Assembly: GCA_013397455.1 (NCBI GenBank)
Contig: VYZB01000373.1
Coordinates: 530,894 to 594,893 of the forward strand
Source of the DNA: Crotophaga sulcirostris
Lineage: Eukaryota > Chordata > Aves > Cuculiformes > Crotophagidae
DNA length: 64,000 nt
Direction: 5' to 3'
Positions 1 to 12,000 of the stretch are shown here, piece after piece. The translations under genes and the position numbers were made by a program. How positions within the stretch are numbered: the first letter of the stretch is position 1; each line of letters opens with the position of its first letter. The notes under the pieces are model-generated. The model was not told where the DNA came from and did no database searches. It saw only the letters and a list, made by a program, of their open reading frames with translations.

Positions 1-242
1 ACAACATCACCTACCAGCCCTTCTTTATTTGTAAACAGCAGGTCAAGGAGAGCCTCACCCCTGGTAGGCTCTCCCACCAGCTGTGAGAGAAAGCAGTCCT
101 CGATACATTCTAAGAACCTCCTGGACTGCCTCCCCTGGGCAGTGTTAAGTTCCCAGCAGATATCTGGGAGATTAAAGTCTCCTACGAGAACAAGGGCAGC
201 CGATTTAGAGGCAGCCTCCAGCTGCTTAAACAACAGAGAATG
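1..242 (-). mobile_element. CR1 LINE fragment, ORF2 endonuclease region
   Basis: On the minus strand this stretch is one uninterrupted reading frame of about 79 codons, without a stop, that reads as the C-terminal half of the APE-type endonuclease domain of CR1 ORF2. In order it contains [16 protein letters not shown], then a [13 protein letters not shown] block, then [23 protein letters not shown] is the conserved nuclease motif of this family, whose enzyme nicks target DNA to prime reverse transcription. The match begins near 242, where upstream CR1 sequence is replaced by unrelated DNA, so the copy is 5'-truncated there or broken by a later event. The rest of the element would lie to the left of the window. 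The intact frame suggests a fairly young copy, but the visible part cannot be active alone. Family assignment is by recognition of the protein, not by a search. Confidence 0.92.
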
Positions 243-1694
243 TCACTGGTTTCAAGGTGACAGCTCAGATGCTGAAGCTTAACTTCCTGACATCTGAAAT
301 TCAATGAGCTGAGCAGTACTTTGGAGAGGTTCTCTTCAGCCATCTATTCCAGATCACCCATCCAAAATCCTGAGTGATTATTGACATTGGTACTGAACCA
401 TCACACTAGACAGAAGTTTGTTTTTTTCCTTTTAAGCATATTTCTGTAGCAGATCATCCTCACTCTGTGAATCCTCTCTGCATCTCTAATGGGCTATGAT
501 ACCTTTCATTCCTGTAAGGTTTGAGGAGTGCACATCTTACTTTTAGGAAGTTGCTTTAGAGGAAAGTAAAATAGTTTTATATCTTACACCTCCATTGCAA
601 AGGTATGAAGTCTCAACATCAAAGATAACCATTTGTGCTTCACTTGATGGTTGAGATGTGACAGCAGGCCAGCCTGTTGCTCTTTGTACCTGCTTTTCAT
701 ATGATGTGAGCTTCGCTCCAATGCACAATGCATAGTCTAATATTCATCACCTTTCTTTAAGGAAACACAGTTATGAAATTGGGGAGGCTTTATACCCCCT
801 TCCAAGACTGCAGCTTTCCACTGACTGCAGCTGAGGGTTGTGTTCATCCTGAAAAACAGCGTGAAACATCAAACCTAATACTAAAACCCGCTTGCTTTTC
901 ACCTCAGTCTTTCTTCTGACAGATTACTCTCATTTTCAGCTACCTGTTAGTTTTTCTCATGCAGACACAAACATTGTTGTTCCCAAAACTAAGTGGGGGA
1001 GAGTTACAGCCAAATCATCTTCTCAGTGGTACTCACTGCCCACCTCCTGGGGAACTGCTGGTAGATCCACCCTTCTCCCATGACTTCTCTGGCAGGTCTT
1101 CTCCACAGAGGAAGACGGACTGACTGGTTCCAGCCTGAAAGTTTCAGATGTTTCTCCTCAGATGCTCAAAGTGACCATGAAGCAAATGCTCTCTTTGTCT
1201 TCTCTTCTGAGGGCTGGACTATGACTGAGAAGTAAATGAGCTGTCCTGCTTTTCTAAGTGATTCTGACTCAGGTCAGCCAGAAGACAAGCATACCCACCG
1301 TCAGTTCTTGTGTAGCATTGCTTTGAAGTGAGAATATTTGGCACCTGTGAACTTGCACAGAACTTACAAGAACCATACCCTCCTTGGTAGCAGCTCTAGG
1401 TATTACAGAAGTTAAAGAAAATAGTGAATTAGGAGGGCTACTGCCAGCTAATGGCCGTTTTTGTTATTAAACCCATGTTGGATTCTGTCTACCCCAGAAA
1501 GCATGTTGCTAAGAGCTCAATTTTTAACTAACCCAGCGAAGTAAATGAAAACAAGACAAAGAATAAGGCTCTGCTCCGCTGGGAACAGAGGACCTCAAGC
1601 TTGTAACAGGAATTCAGAACCTGTCTGTTTACCAGAGAATTTATGCATAGGATGGAAGGGGAGTCTCCAGGGCGACAGGCAACCTCCTGCCCAA
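243..1694. other. Anonymous non-coding DNA
   Basis: I see no gene, RNA gene or recognisable repeat between the CR1 break and the T-rich tract. The only open frames are short (61-79 codons), start mostly at non-ATG codons and have no familiar motifs. Confidence 0.6.
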
Positions 1695-1770
1695 TTTTTA
1701 TTTTTTAAAAAATATCTTTTCTTCTCTTTTTTTTGTCTTTTTTTTTGTTTTTTTTTTGGGGGGGAGGGGG
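1695..1770 (+). repeat. T-rich tract ending in a G7-A-G5 run
   Basis: A roughly 60-base tract that is almost all T, broken by an A-rich piece and scattered C and G, runs directly into seven Gs, an A and five Gs (1758-1770). It is low-complexity DNA. The strand asymmetry changes abruptly from T to G at 1758. The G-run falls just short of the four GGG runs of a classical intramolecular quadruplex, but could pair with another G-run. Confidence 0.85.
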
Positions 1771-4493
1771 TGTGGCCAAAATAATATAATATTTTCCTGT
1801 GTAGTTTGAGCAGGGAATTTGGCTCCTTGCATTCATCTCACAGAAAGGTAGAATGTCTCTCAGACAGCATCATTTCCCCTCCTCTCTCAAAGCACTTCTG
1901 TCTGTGAGTGTGCCCTGGCTCCCCTCTAATGCGCTTTGTGCTCACAGAAAAATCACCTCCAGCTGAAGCTGCTCTACATCCCCACACCTACAGACCCCTG
2001 TGAACTGCACCTGCCTTCCCCCTGCTCCCTCACTTACAGATGACACTTCCCATCTCATTTATATTACTAAAATTATTTCCGTGGGGCCATCTTCTGCTTC
2101 ATGCCTGAAAAGGTATAGAAAGTTAAGCTCTTCCTTTTGTGCCATTTGGATTTAAATTGCAGATTTTGAACCTGCCCTCTCTCCTTGATCCTTTTATTTT
2201 CCACAGACAGCGCCTCTGCAGTGGCAACTCCTAGTGACTGCATTAGATGTTCAAAAGAAAAGAAATCACAGGCAGGTTGACTCATATGATGTTATGATGA
2301 CTGAGGTGGATAATAACAAACATGCAGTACTTCAGGCACCCACTGGGTCTCTTTCCATTTTCTTCACAGAAAACCTAAACAGCCCGCTGTGTGGGGTATA
2401 AAAAAGGTCGTATCAAAAGAACATCTGCACATTAGTGCTGTGATTAGCTTGTAGAGAAGCACCCAGTGGTGAAAGAGCTGTAATCTTCTTTTCCACATGC
2501 AAAAATGATGCACCACATGAAGGGATGCTTACACTGAAGTCAGTCTTGATGGCTGTCGTGACTCCTCAAATATTTTATCAAAAATAGTTCCTGGCAGGTG
2601 AGTTTGGCAAAACGCTTTTGGATTGTTTAAAGTAAAGTGATGGACTTTTGTAGGAAGTGTAATTGGAATTACTGTGCTTCACAGGCAAGAATGCTGCCAG
2701 GAGTGAGTAATTCTTGGTATGGGACTCATAAAATACAGTAAAGCAAACCAATATTTTGGAAATTGCTTCTTTCACTTGAACTTGACTTAAATGTGTGAAT
2801 TGTTTGCAGCTTTTTAGTATTCTCCAGTCTTTACCATTGGCTTGCTTTATTATCAGTCTGAAAAAAGCCACTGCCGTATGGAGAGCTGTAACAGCCAAAA
2901 GCTACATTCACCAGCAACATACCATTCAAAACCTTCAGAAGCTGCCAGTCTTCATGGTCCCAAACCAAAGCTAACCTTTGTAGCAGCACTGTTAGGTTTT
3001 CTTGCTTCTTTTTCGAAGTCATATGGTGTTGTTCTCTCTCTTGGGAAGAGCACCAGGCGAGATGGGCTGAGGGGTTGCTCCTGATGGCAGTTCCTGTGCT
3101 ACTCTAGAAAAGGTTGGTGTTCCCAGCTACGTTTCCATTTAATGGATAGAATAATCCTCTGCACTTCTTCACTCTGTGTGGTGCAAATGTGATGGGTCTC
3201 ACCTGAGCACTGGAGCAGGCATGAAGGAAAGGAGGAGTCTTTGCTCCTTCTTGGAGTGAATGACTGAGTTATTCCATAGAGAATGCTATGCAATAAAAAT
3301 AAATCCAACTCTTTGATAATGGCTAGTGGCTAAATACACAATTGTTTAAAGAAGTACTGGACCATCTGTTCAGCCTTCCTTGCAGCATATCCTTCTATCC
3401 AGAGCAGACCCCAGAATATGTCTGGAGGGGGAGATGATACAGAGACTCTAGAAAGATGAAAGCTATTGGATTAGTAATTTTGTCCTGGGGCTGTAATAGA
3501 AATCTTTAGTGAGTAAAACCCAGGCATGAAAATCACATTTTAGTTTGAAGAAGAAGTCAAATTTTGAATTGAAATTCAACTCCCTTAGTGGTCTCAAGGC
3601 CAAAGTACACAAAAAGACTCTGTAAGTCCTATTTTCAGGGTTTTAGTGGCATATAGATCCCTCTGCTAGATCCTCTGTATGTGAATTAATTGGATCCAAG
3701 GCACAAGCACAAGCTCATGTCAGAGCACTGCTGTAGGTCATGTTTGAGGACAACTTTGTAAGTTCCAAAGTCAAAGATTAGTGAAAGAAAATCTGACCAG
3801 AGTTAAAACACTAATGCTGACACATTGGGAAAATTCGGAGGTGAATGGGATCTGGGCTCTTTTAAAAATCTGAGTGTTATAAAATTAAATTTAGAAAATA
3901 CCATCCTTCTACGTGAAAACCTTGAGATATTTTCCCATCTTTGAATCTAACTTGCAATAGACTATATTATTCTGTTTCTTATTATGAGACATAGTGACAT
4001 TTAGCCTAGCAAAGGTGGCCACAAAACTCATCTGAGCTATAAACACCTGATTCTGCTGGTGGGGGTGTTATAGATAAATTTATGCTACAGATTATATCTT
4101 CAAATAGATAGCAAGTATGATAGTTATGGTCCCAGCCTCTCAGCAGTGGCTTTGATACTAGGATCCTGGTAGGATTAGCCACCAAAGTGAGCTTAATTCT
4201 CTAGTCACCACACAATCTGTTCACAGACACAGTCTTAATTAAAATAAAATAAGGAATTTTTTATAAAATAAGGCAGCGCTCTGAGACTAAGCAGCCACAG
4301 ACAATAATGCCCCCTACCGATGTTTGAACAATTCAAGGGACAAGCAGCAAGAACCTGTGTGAGGAGCACTGACCAGCATCTTATTGCTCAGGACAATTAA
4401 ATATCTCGGGAATGCAGAGTGAAGTAACTAATCAGAGAAATTCAGATTTTGAGAAAAGGTTGGTTCCAAGACCAGGGTGAAGGAGCTCCAGTA
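1771..4493. other. Anonymous non-coding DNA
   Basis: No gene recognised. A TATA-like string, TATAAAAAAGG, sits at 2397-2407, but no coding frame or other promoter element follows it. The longest open frame (106 codons, minus strand, 2578-2898) overlaps open frames on both strands and resembles no family I know. The nonamer AAAATAAGG occurs twice, 19 bp apart, at 4246-4254 and 4265-4273, beside a TTAATTAA-like stretch. Confidence 0.6.
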
Positions 4494-4514
4494 GCTGAAA
4501 GTTAAACTTTCAGC
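4494..4514. repeat. Perfect 9-bp inverted repeat, 3-nt spacer
   Basis: The arms GCTGAAAGT (4494-4502) and ACTTTCAGC (4506-4514) are exact reverse complements around the spacer TAA. As DNA this is a dyad that a dimeric factor could read; as RNA it is a short hairpin with a tight loop. There is no adjacent T-run or gene to suggest a terminator. Confidence 0.8.
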
Positions 4515-4743
4515 ATCCATTTCAGCTGCCAAAGAAGCCCACGGATTGGCCCATCCAGGCCAAGGGAATTGTGTGTGCAGGCTGTGTGGGAGCTACTGGA
4601 GCACATGCTGAAATGCTGGCAGACGCACGTCCCGGTAGATATTACGATCCCCAGTCACCTTACTTACAGGGAATTTGAGCCGAGACAGCAGTGTGACACG
4701 ACTAAGGTGTAATCATGTACGGGTAGGCAAATGACTCCCTTTC

Positions 4744-4830
4744 TAATTAGGGTTTATGTAATGCCTGAGTCCTATTACCAGCCCAGCAGTTATAATCCTT
4801 TACAGCCAAATGCTGCCAGTAAATTAATTG
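4744..4830. promoter_or_regulatory. Possible homeodomain-motif cluster
   Basis: Within about 90 bp there is a TAATTA core (4744-4749), a bicoid/OTX-type TAATCC core (4793-4798) and AATTAATTG (4822-4830). The surrounding DNA, about 4640-4930, is AT-rich but of mixed complexity, the texture often seen in vertebrate conserved non-coding elements. Such short cores arise by chance in AT-rich DNA, so this is only a candidate; conservation cannot be judged from one sequence. Confidence 0.15.
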
Positions 4831-6986
4831 CTTAAAAACCACTACTTGTAACAGGTTTACTGGAATTTGGCGTCTGAAACTCGGGTTGCTCTGTGTTACG
4901 ATGCATTATTATCTATAGAGCAGGTGTTTCCAAGGAAAATAATTTTACCTTTTATACTGCATAGTCGTAGCTCAGGAATTACAAACCCATATTTTGAAAA
5001 CGAAAAGAAAGCTCAGATTTCTGAGTAAAAAGGCTGCTGTTTATTTTTTTCCTCTTCCCAGAAACAAGGCCTCAATCCTGTTGCATCTGCTGAGAGCCAA
5101 TCTCATCTCAGAAGAGCACTCCTGCAAACTGTCGATGAGATGCAATTGACTCTGTGGCTCAGTTGAAGTTGCTGTACCTTCATCCATACACTTTCAGCAA
5201 GCCTTAAATTGTAGCTAGTAGCCACATCTGTGCAAGATGTGCAAGCATAAGGATGTAATTTGCTGGTCCCATGTGTGTCCATGCTCAAGGAGGGAGGAAC
5301 AGCCTCCCCACTGCCACAGAAATCTGCTTGCTCGCTGGTGACTGGAACAAGGAAGGTGAGTCAATATAGTCTTGTGTACTGGGAGCCTCAGGCACAGCAA
5401 CAGGATGTGGCTCTGACCCGACCTTTAGGTGATTTATTGCCTACTGTAGACACAGCCTCTGTTTCCAAACAGCCTAGAGACTTGCTTATAGAGTCAACAT
5501 ACTGCCCACTAAGTTTGTTGTGGCAGTCCTTCAGCATGAGATTAAGAAAGTTTTTGGAAAAATAGCAAACCACCTTAAGAAATCTGAAAAGTGAGGTTGA
5601 ATTTTACCACCACTACCCCAAAACCACGTCTGTGTATCAGTGTGCCCTTGGGAATGCATTCAGACAGTGAAATCCAGTTTCGTTATCTTGTGCAGTAAAC
5701 ATGGTGATGTTAAAACCCTCAGTGGTTTCTTATGCTTTTATCACAGGGATTTATGTCAGCAAAAGAGCATGGAAAGTGTATTCAAGTGGTTATTATGCAT
5801 GTGTCATTTCCACTCTGATCAGACCACATAGGTTTGTATCTGGCACCTTGTATGCACAGGAAATCTACTTTTTATGGAAACTAACGTATGGATTTTTTTG
5901 CTACATCAGCATGTGATAATTAGTAGGTAGGGTTTGCGATGTATCACACCTACAGCTTAGTATACACACACATAATACATCAGTGTGTTAAATGCAGGCC
6001 TCTCTAGAACAGAAGGTGGTATAAACAAATCTAAACAGAAGTTTTGGATACGGAAAGAGGACATAATGATTTTCTCAATTTATGGTCCAATAACATAATA
6101 TCTATTCCTCCCCACACCCTGTACAATGTGCATATATTAAAATATCTTCTTTAATCTGTCTGCTTTCATATTCCTGAATTTATTAGGACTTTCTGGCGTT
6201 CTTTCTTTTTAAATTGCATAATCAATTAAATAGTTGCAGCTCGAAGATGCATGCTGTGATCATGGCAGAGCAGGACATTTCATCACTCTCAGTTTTGTGC
6301 ATCTGTAACCATGGCGACTTTGTGGCTGCATCTTTCCCCAGACTTCGTGTAACCTGGGGGGGTGTAAAGGCGTGCTTCTCCGTTTGGTGTGGATGTCACG
6401 TACAGGATCTCTTAGGATACATTTTTAATTACTATGTTCTCTTAATTACTCCTTTTGATTTCCCCAGTGAATTGCCTTTCTCGAGTTTCAGTGACTCATA
6501 GTGAAACCAAGTGAAATCTGCGGCTTCTTCAGTCAGTGTTCAGGAAAATTCATCCCAGACCTCTGCACCTTCTCAAGGGCAACACTTACCTGAAAAGTGA
6601 CACATCCTGGTGCTTTGTGCTTGTGGGTCCACACCAAGTGTGGTGTTTTACAAGCACAGATTTCCTTCCCTTGGCTACTGGCTGGAGAGTGTGGCCACGC
6701 TGTCCAAAGTGGCCTTCAAGGGCAGACCTGCTTTGGCTGCAGGTGGGTTGCCCGCAAGGTGGGCTCCCTCATAGCCTTTCATCATGGGGAGGTGGAAAGA
6801 CTGCATGTCAGTGCCACAAGGAGGAGTGCAAAGGTGACTCTTACTGGGGTGCAAGGAGAAGGGAGGTTTTCATAGCCCTCTTGGCCGTTTGATTCCCTCC
6901 ACTTGCAGAGAGAGACTCCTGTGCCTATGGGACACAGTGCCAGAGAAAAGGTGCCTCGAATGTGCTCCAGGGGCAGCTGCACAGTG
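4831..6986. other. Anonymous non-coding DNA
   Basis: No gene recognised. Frames open at 6536-6892 (118 codons, plus) and 6597-6875 overlap each other and a minus-strand frame, as expected of chance openness in GC-richer DNA. The part around 6120-6240 is AT-rich, with no repeat signature. Confidence 0.6.
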
Positions 6987-6998
6987 CCCCCCCCCCCC
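6987..6998 (+). repeat. C12 homopolymer
   Basis: Twelve consecutive C residues. Mononucleotide runs of this kind are length-variable and error-prone in assemblies, so the exact length is uncertain. Confidence 0.9.
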
Positions 6999-9037
6999 AC
7001 ATCCCACTCGCTGGGGGTTGCAGGCAGCAATTTGTGAGCCTGCAGTGGGTAAATCTCACCAGCCCTCGCTAAGAGGTGCCTTAGCCAGGCAGTGTTGCCT
7101 TTAACAGCACTCTTTTTTTTGATTGCTCTTCAGAGAGTACAGTACAGCGTGCTGAGGCCATACAGCTCCGGATTTGTCATTTATTTGACAGATACATTGC
7201 TAAGAGCTGTAATTTATCCCTTTAAAGGCAATCGCTTCTCCTGCTGTGTTAAACCCACCCCTGGGCAGAGGTCCAGAGCGCACGAGCCCTGTGCCCCAGG
7301 TAGGCAGCATGGACATCATCACAGGCATATTTGGCAGCCACGCTGCATGGGACTGAGCTGGGGGCTATGCCAGACCAGGGGAAGGTTGCCTGTCTCCCAG
7401 TATACCTGGGGGGCTTGCCTTCAACTTGGCCTTCATGACACGGGAAATCATCCTACAGGCTAGTTTAATCAGCTTTCAAAAGAAAGCCCATGTATTCTTC
7501 CACTTAAACACAAGCAGTAACAGTACTATTTCTTTACTATTTCTTTATTTTATGCCTTCTTTTCACTAAGTCATCCTTAGATTAGCCTTCACCATAAATA
7601 ACTGAGCAGTTGAGGTGTGTTATTAATCACCATCAGAAGCTTAGCATATGAAATAGCACAGCAGAAAGCAATTGGATCGCCTCCACGCTTTTATGAGTGG
7701 GTTCAGATGTGATGAGGGGGGATTTAAGGTTAAAAGCACCCCCACGGAAAGAACCCTTCATACTTCTTAATTAAGGAGAAGCAATCTAAGACCAGTACTG
7801 CTGCATTTCTGACAGAGGGCAGCATTGAGTTTTTTATAATACAGAAAAAAAAAAATGCACTTAGCTCACCAGTGATTACACAGCTCAGAAAGAAGATGAA
7901 GAGAAAATGGTTTTCGGTCATGACAGAGGCAACAATTATGTTGCTGTTTGCTACTAGTGATGCTCAAAGCATTCTAGGTGTAGACGACAGGGCTGCCACC
8001 TTAGTCAGAGAAAGGGGAAGTATTTACATATAAAACACAAGTCAACAAACATTGCTTAGTTGCAAAAATGTGCTTCCTGCAAAAACTTGGCAGCCTCTTG
8101 TTTGACTCTCAGCCTTGCAGAGTTAATATGAGGACTGGTTTGCAAGAGAGCAAGCATCTCCTGCCTGAACTCCCCCAGCCCACTGATGCACTCCTAAAGT
8201 TTCTTCCACTTCTGCTTGGAGCCACAAGAGTAAGTTGCATTTACACTTGGAGCCAGCCTTGTGCTTAGAGCAGATGTGATGGCAGCGAGCATTTGGATGA
8301 GAGAAGTAGCACAGCCGGCTGGCAGGAACATCTGTGCGTGCTGCTGCCCTGGCAGAGCCTCCCCCTTTCCCTGGGCTCCTTTGCTGACCCTCCCTCTCCC
8401 AGCAGCTCTTTTACCCCTCTTTTAACCGCATCCCGACCCCTTGCACCAGTGACTGGCAAGCTTTTGTGTCATGCTTCATGACTCCTAGTATTTCCCCCCT
8501 CCTTCTAGTTCAGCTTATTGCTGTCAGCTAACTGGTCACCCATGGCTACCCAGCCCTCCCTTCCCATTGCATCCTCAAACCCTACATGCATATGGTACCC
8601 ATGTCTCTGCCCGCTGCGTGTGTAGCATTGCCAGAATGGGATGTGCTGTGCCACCACTTCTGCTCTTTGTGTCCCACAGTGGCTTTCAGGAGGTGTTTGC
8701 GCAGAACTTTGGGCTGAGAAGCCCTTGCAGAGCCCTCCTGGGAGCTCTCTGCCTGGTGAGGGGAGCGCAGATTGTGAAGAGCTGCAACCAGAAGCCAACT
8801 CTGTTTATGCTTCGCTGTCAGAAAGGCCTGTTTTCACCATCAGAAATTTCCACGGGAAATGCTTTTTCCATTGCAAAAACTGCTCATGATGCTTACAAAA
8901 TGTTTACTCTGCTGCAAACCACTTCTTTGCAGTGAAAAGGCTAGTGCTCACATTTTTCAAAAACTGTGTTATCAACTAAGTTTTAACTAAGGTTTTCTGT
9001 TAAAGCTGGTTATTTTTTGTGAATATTTCAGGGGCAG
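6999..9037. other. Anonymous non-coding DNA with small simple repeats
   Basis: No gene recognised. An 11-bp unit, TACTATTTCTT, is tandemly duplicated at 7524-7545 and an A11 run lies at 7845-7855. Frames at 7092-7463 (123 codons) and 8567-8935 (122 codons) have no recognisable domain. Confidence 0.6.
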
Positions 9038-9054
9038 GTGTGTGTGTGTGCGTG
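9038..9054 (+). repeat. (GT)n microsatellite
   Basis: A short run of about eight GT dinucleotides with one C interruption near its right end. Confidence 0.9.
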
Positions 9055-12000
9055 TTTCTTTGCTCACAGCTTTGCAGAAAATTCTGCTTTCTGGTCTGTC
9101 CCTGTCTGTGACCACGTCTCTGTTCCTTCATTAAGGCTATTAAAACCTCCAAGAGCTGGGTTGTAACTGGGCAGTCTTGTGAGAGAAATGTGTCCTGTAA
9201 CTCCCAGCTGTTGCTCCCCTGTTTGAGGGATTACAAAAAGGAGCAGGGCTGTACAGAACAGAGAAATTATCTGGGGACTCAACAGCTCCTGCTGCAAACA
9301 GTGGTCTTGTGCCCCAGCTTTGGGCTCGAGCTCTTGTCTCACAAAAACAGTTGGTTCCTTCCTGTTTTTTAATAAAACTGGAGAGCTGTGAGGGCATCCC
9401 CATGGCTGCAGAGGAGGAGATGCTGCCAAAACGCATACTGGGCAAACGTCTGGGCTCAGGTGGAAGGCAAGCAGAAAGTTTTGAAGGAAGGATGCAGCTG
9501 ACACAGTGTTTATAATGGGGTAGACACCTTTCTCTCCCTCTCTCTGTCTCTGCCCTCTGTTAGAAACAGGTCTCTCTTTTTATTTTTCCTGCTAGCAAGG
9601 AATAAATTCCTTTAATAAATACCCGAATGATGCCTTTTATAATCAGAAATAGTCCTTGATTTGGTAGTTCACAACAGAACTTGGGTCTAACTTGCTGATG
9701 TTCCCAGCCAGTTGCAGCCCTGGGCTCTAGCTGCACCTCTGTTTTTAACAGAAAGGAGGCAATCACTATGTAAAATTGCTAAAAGAGTGTATGCACCATG
9801 AACTTGAATGGACATCTAGAAATTTTCCCACTTAGGAGGTTTTTTTCAGTAAATGTGGATGTTTCCCCAAAATGGTGAGTGTGTATGGGGGTGTGCGTGT
9901 TGTCTGCCTCCCTGTAGGCATTTTCATTATAACTTTGGGAAAGACCTGCTGCATATTCCATCTTTGCCCTGTCTCATTGACATTCATTCATTCTCTAGTG
10001 GGCTTAATGCTGCTGCCTGCACAGGGGAAAATATTAAAATAACAAGACAAGGAAATAATAGGAGAAGGAGATGATTCTTTTTAAACATATCTTGGGAGAC
10101 AAAGATTCATTTGTCCTGACTCTTCATTCATGGAGCCCTCGGCACAGCAGCCTTTGGAGCAGGTAGCAGGAATGAGGTAGCCGGCTGGAAATATTCAAAT
10201 ACCCTAAAATACATCTATAAATCATGTCACCACTTCTCCCTGCAGGGGCTGAAGAGGAGGAGGAAAGAGGGATCAGAACAGCAAAGAGATCAAACGAACA
10301 ATCTTCAGAGGAGGCATCAGACCCACACTGATCTGTGGCATGATGTGAGCATCTTTAAGGGTTTCTGGAGGTACTTTTATTTGTCTAAAACAGTACCCAA
10401 ATATTTGTGTGCCTCTTGAGTGCCTTTAAAAATATTTAAAGGCCTTTGTTCACGCAGAGTTAAAGTTTTCAAAGGAGCACAAGTCCTGTTGACTTGCAAG
10501 ATGATATGAGCACCTATGTCACCAAGCTGCTTTTGGAAATACTCCCTGCAGCACAGCCAAGGCAGGCTGATGGATATTTTCCAGCTGTCACAGCAGACAG
10601 GCATTATGCAACCTCTCCAGGGCAAAGAGTATTTGGACAATGAAAGGGAAATGAGAATATTCCTGCCTCACCCAGACTCATTGCCTTAGGGAGGATGCAA
10701 GCATCTGTACAGCTTTGCCTGGAAGTTGAATTGGACTTCATTAGGCCAGGGTCCATGATGGGAAGTTCAGCTAAGATGTCAGGTCTCATATGCTGAGGAT
10801 GAGGGTCTTGGAGCCACTCATCTCTCCTCTGTTGCAGGCTGGGTCCGAGCAGGGGGTTTGCTCCTCAGCCCTGGTACCCCTCGTGCCACACAGCCAAATG
10901 GCCTGATGTGGGCACTGCCAGCTCTCTGTGATGCTGGTGGCCAGTCACCATGGGGGAAGAGTTTGCTGTGCCCCCTCTCTAGCTTCTTAATCCCATCAGC
11001 TCCCTTCCCTCCCCTGCATGTTGTCAGTTACTGCCTTTCTGCTGTAATTTCTGCCAGACCCCACTCCACATCTAGTTACACCTCAAGATGTGCCACTGGG
11101 CTGCCATTGCTGTCCCTTTGGTCACTGCCCACTCCAAAGGGACCTTGAGCAATAGAGTGCTTGGAACAGTTTGTCTGTAGCTTCCAATAGTTTGCCCTCT
11201 TTGTAAGAGAACTTTGGCTGGGTGAAATCCTTGCAGCTCCGCTGCTTCAACCTCTAGATTGGAGTATTTGTACAGGGAGATGCATGACAAGTTTTATGGA
11301 TCTGGAGATGGGCTTCTGACTGCTTCATTCATGCCTTCACTTCCCCTGCCTGTTCTTCTATAAGTGCATGTCTGAGCCATGGAGTCAAAGGTGGCTGAAG
11401 ATGAAGTTAGCCAAATCATCTTCTTATGTACCTTAACAACTCTTGTTCAATGGGCCAGCTAGGCTTTGGATGACTTAGGACAGCTTGGATTTGAACCTAC
11501 TCCTATTTGCCCCCAGAACAGGAGCAGATAGGGCACTTCTACCCTTTGGGCACCATGCAGGAACAGAGAGATCAATCACCAGTAGCTCAAACCATGCTGC
11601 TGTCTATCAGGTTCACAGGGACTGAGCTTTGTTGTGACCAAAACCAGCAACTCTTTTTATCTTCTGTGCAAACCAGAATACTACTGTATCATAAATCTTA
11701 AGCTTTGAATGGAAAGAATTCTTTTAAAGGTGGCAAGTGTTTGCAGTTTTGTTGCCAATGTCCTTTAGTGACCTGTAGCATTCCAGTAGTCATTTTTACT
11801 ATGTCAAATGCTAACAAACAGCAACCATCCCCTTTCACAGGGTAAACCACAAATTTTTAACAGCATCAACTGTGCTGCCTTTTGAGATGCTGTGATAGAT
11901 TAAACATCTTGTAAGCCCCAAACCAAAAAAACAGTGATGCATTCATATTTCATATCTTCTATCTCACCTCGAGACGGCTGAGGCATTTATTGAGTGCTGA

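Noticed and set aside
2397..2407. TATA-box-like TATAAAAAAGG
   Set aside because: No initiator context, CpG island or transcript-like sequence downstream. A-rich strings of this kind are common.
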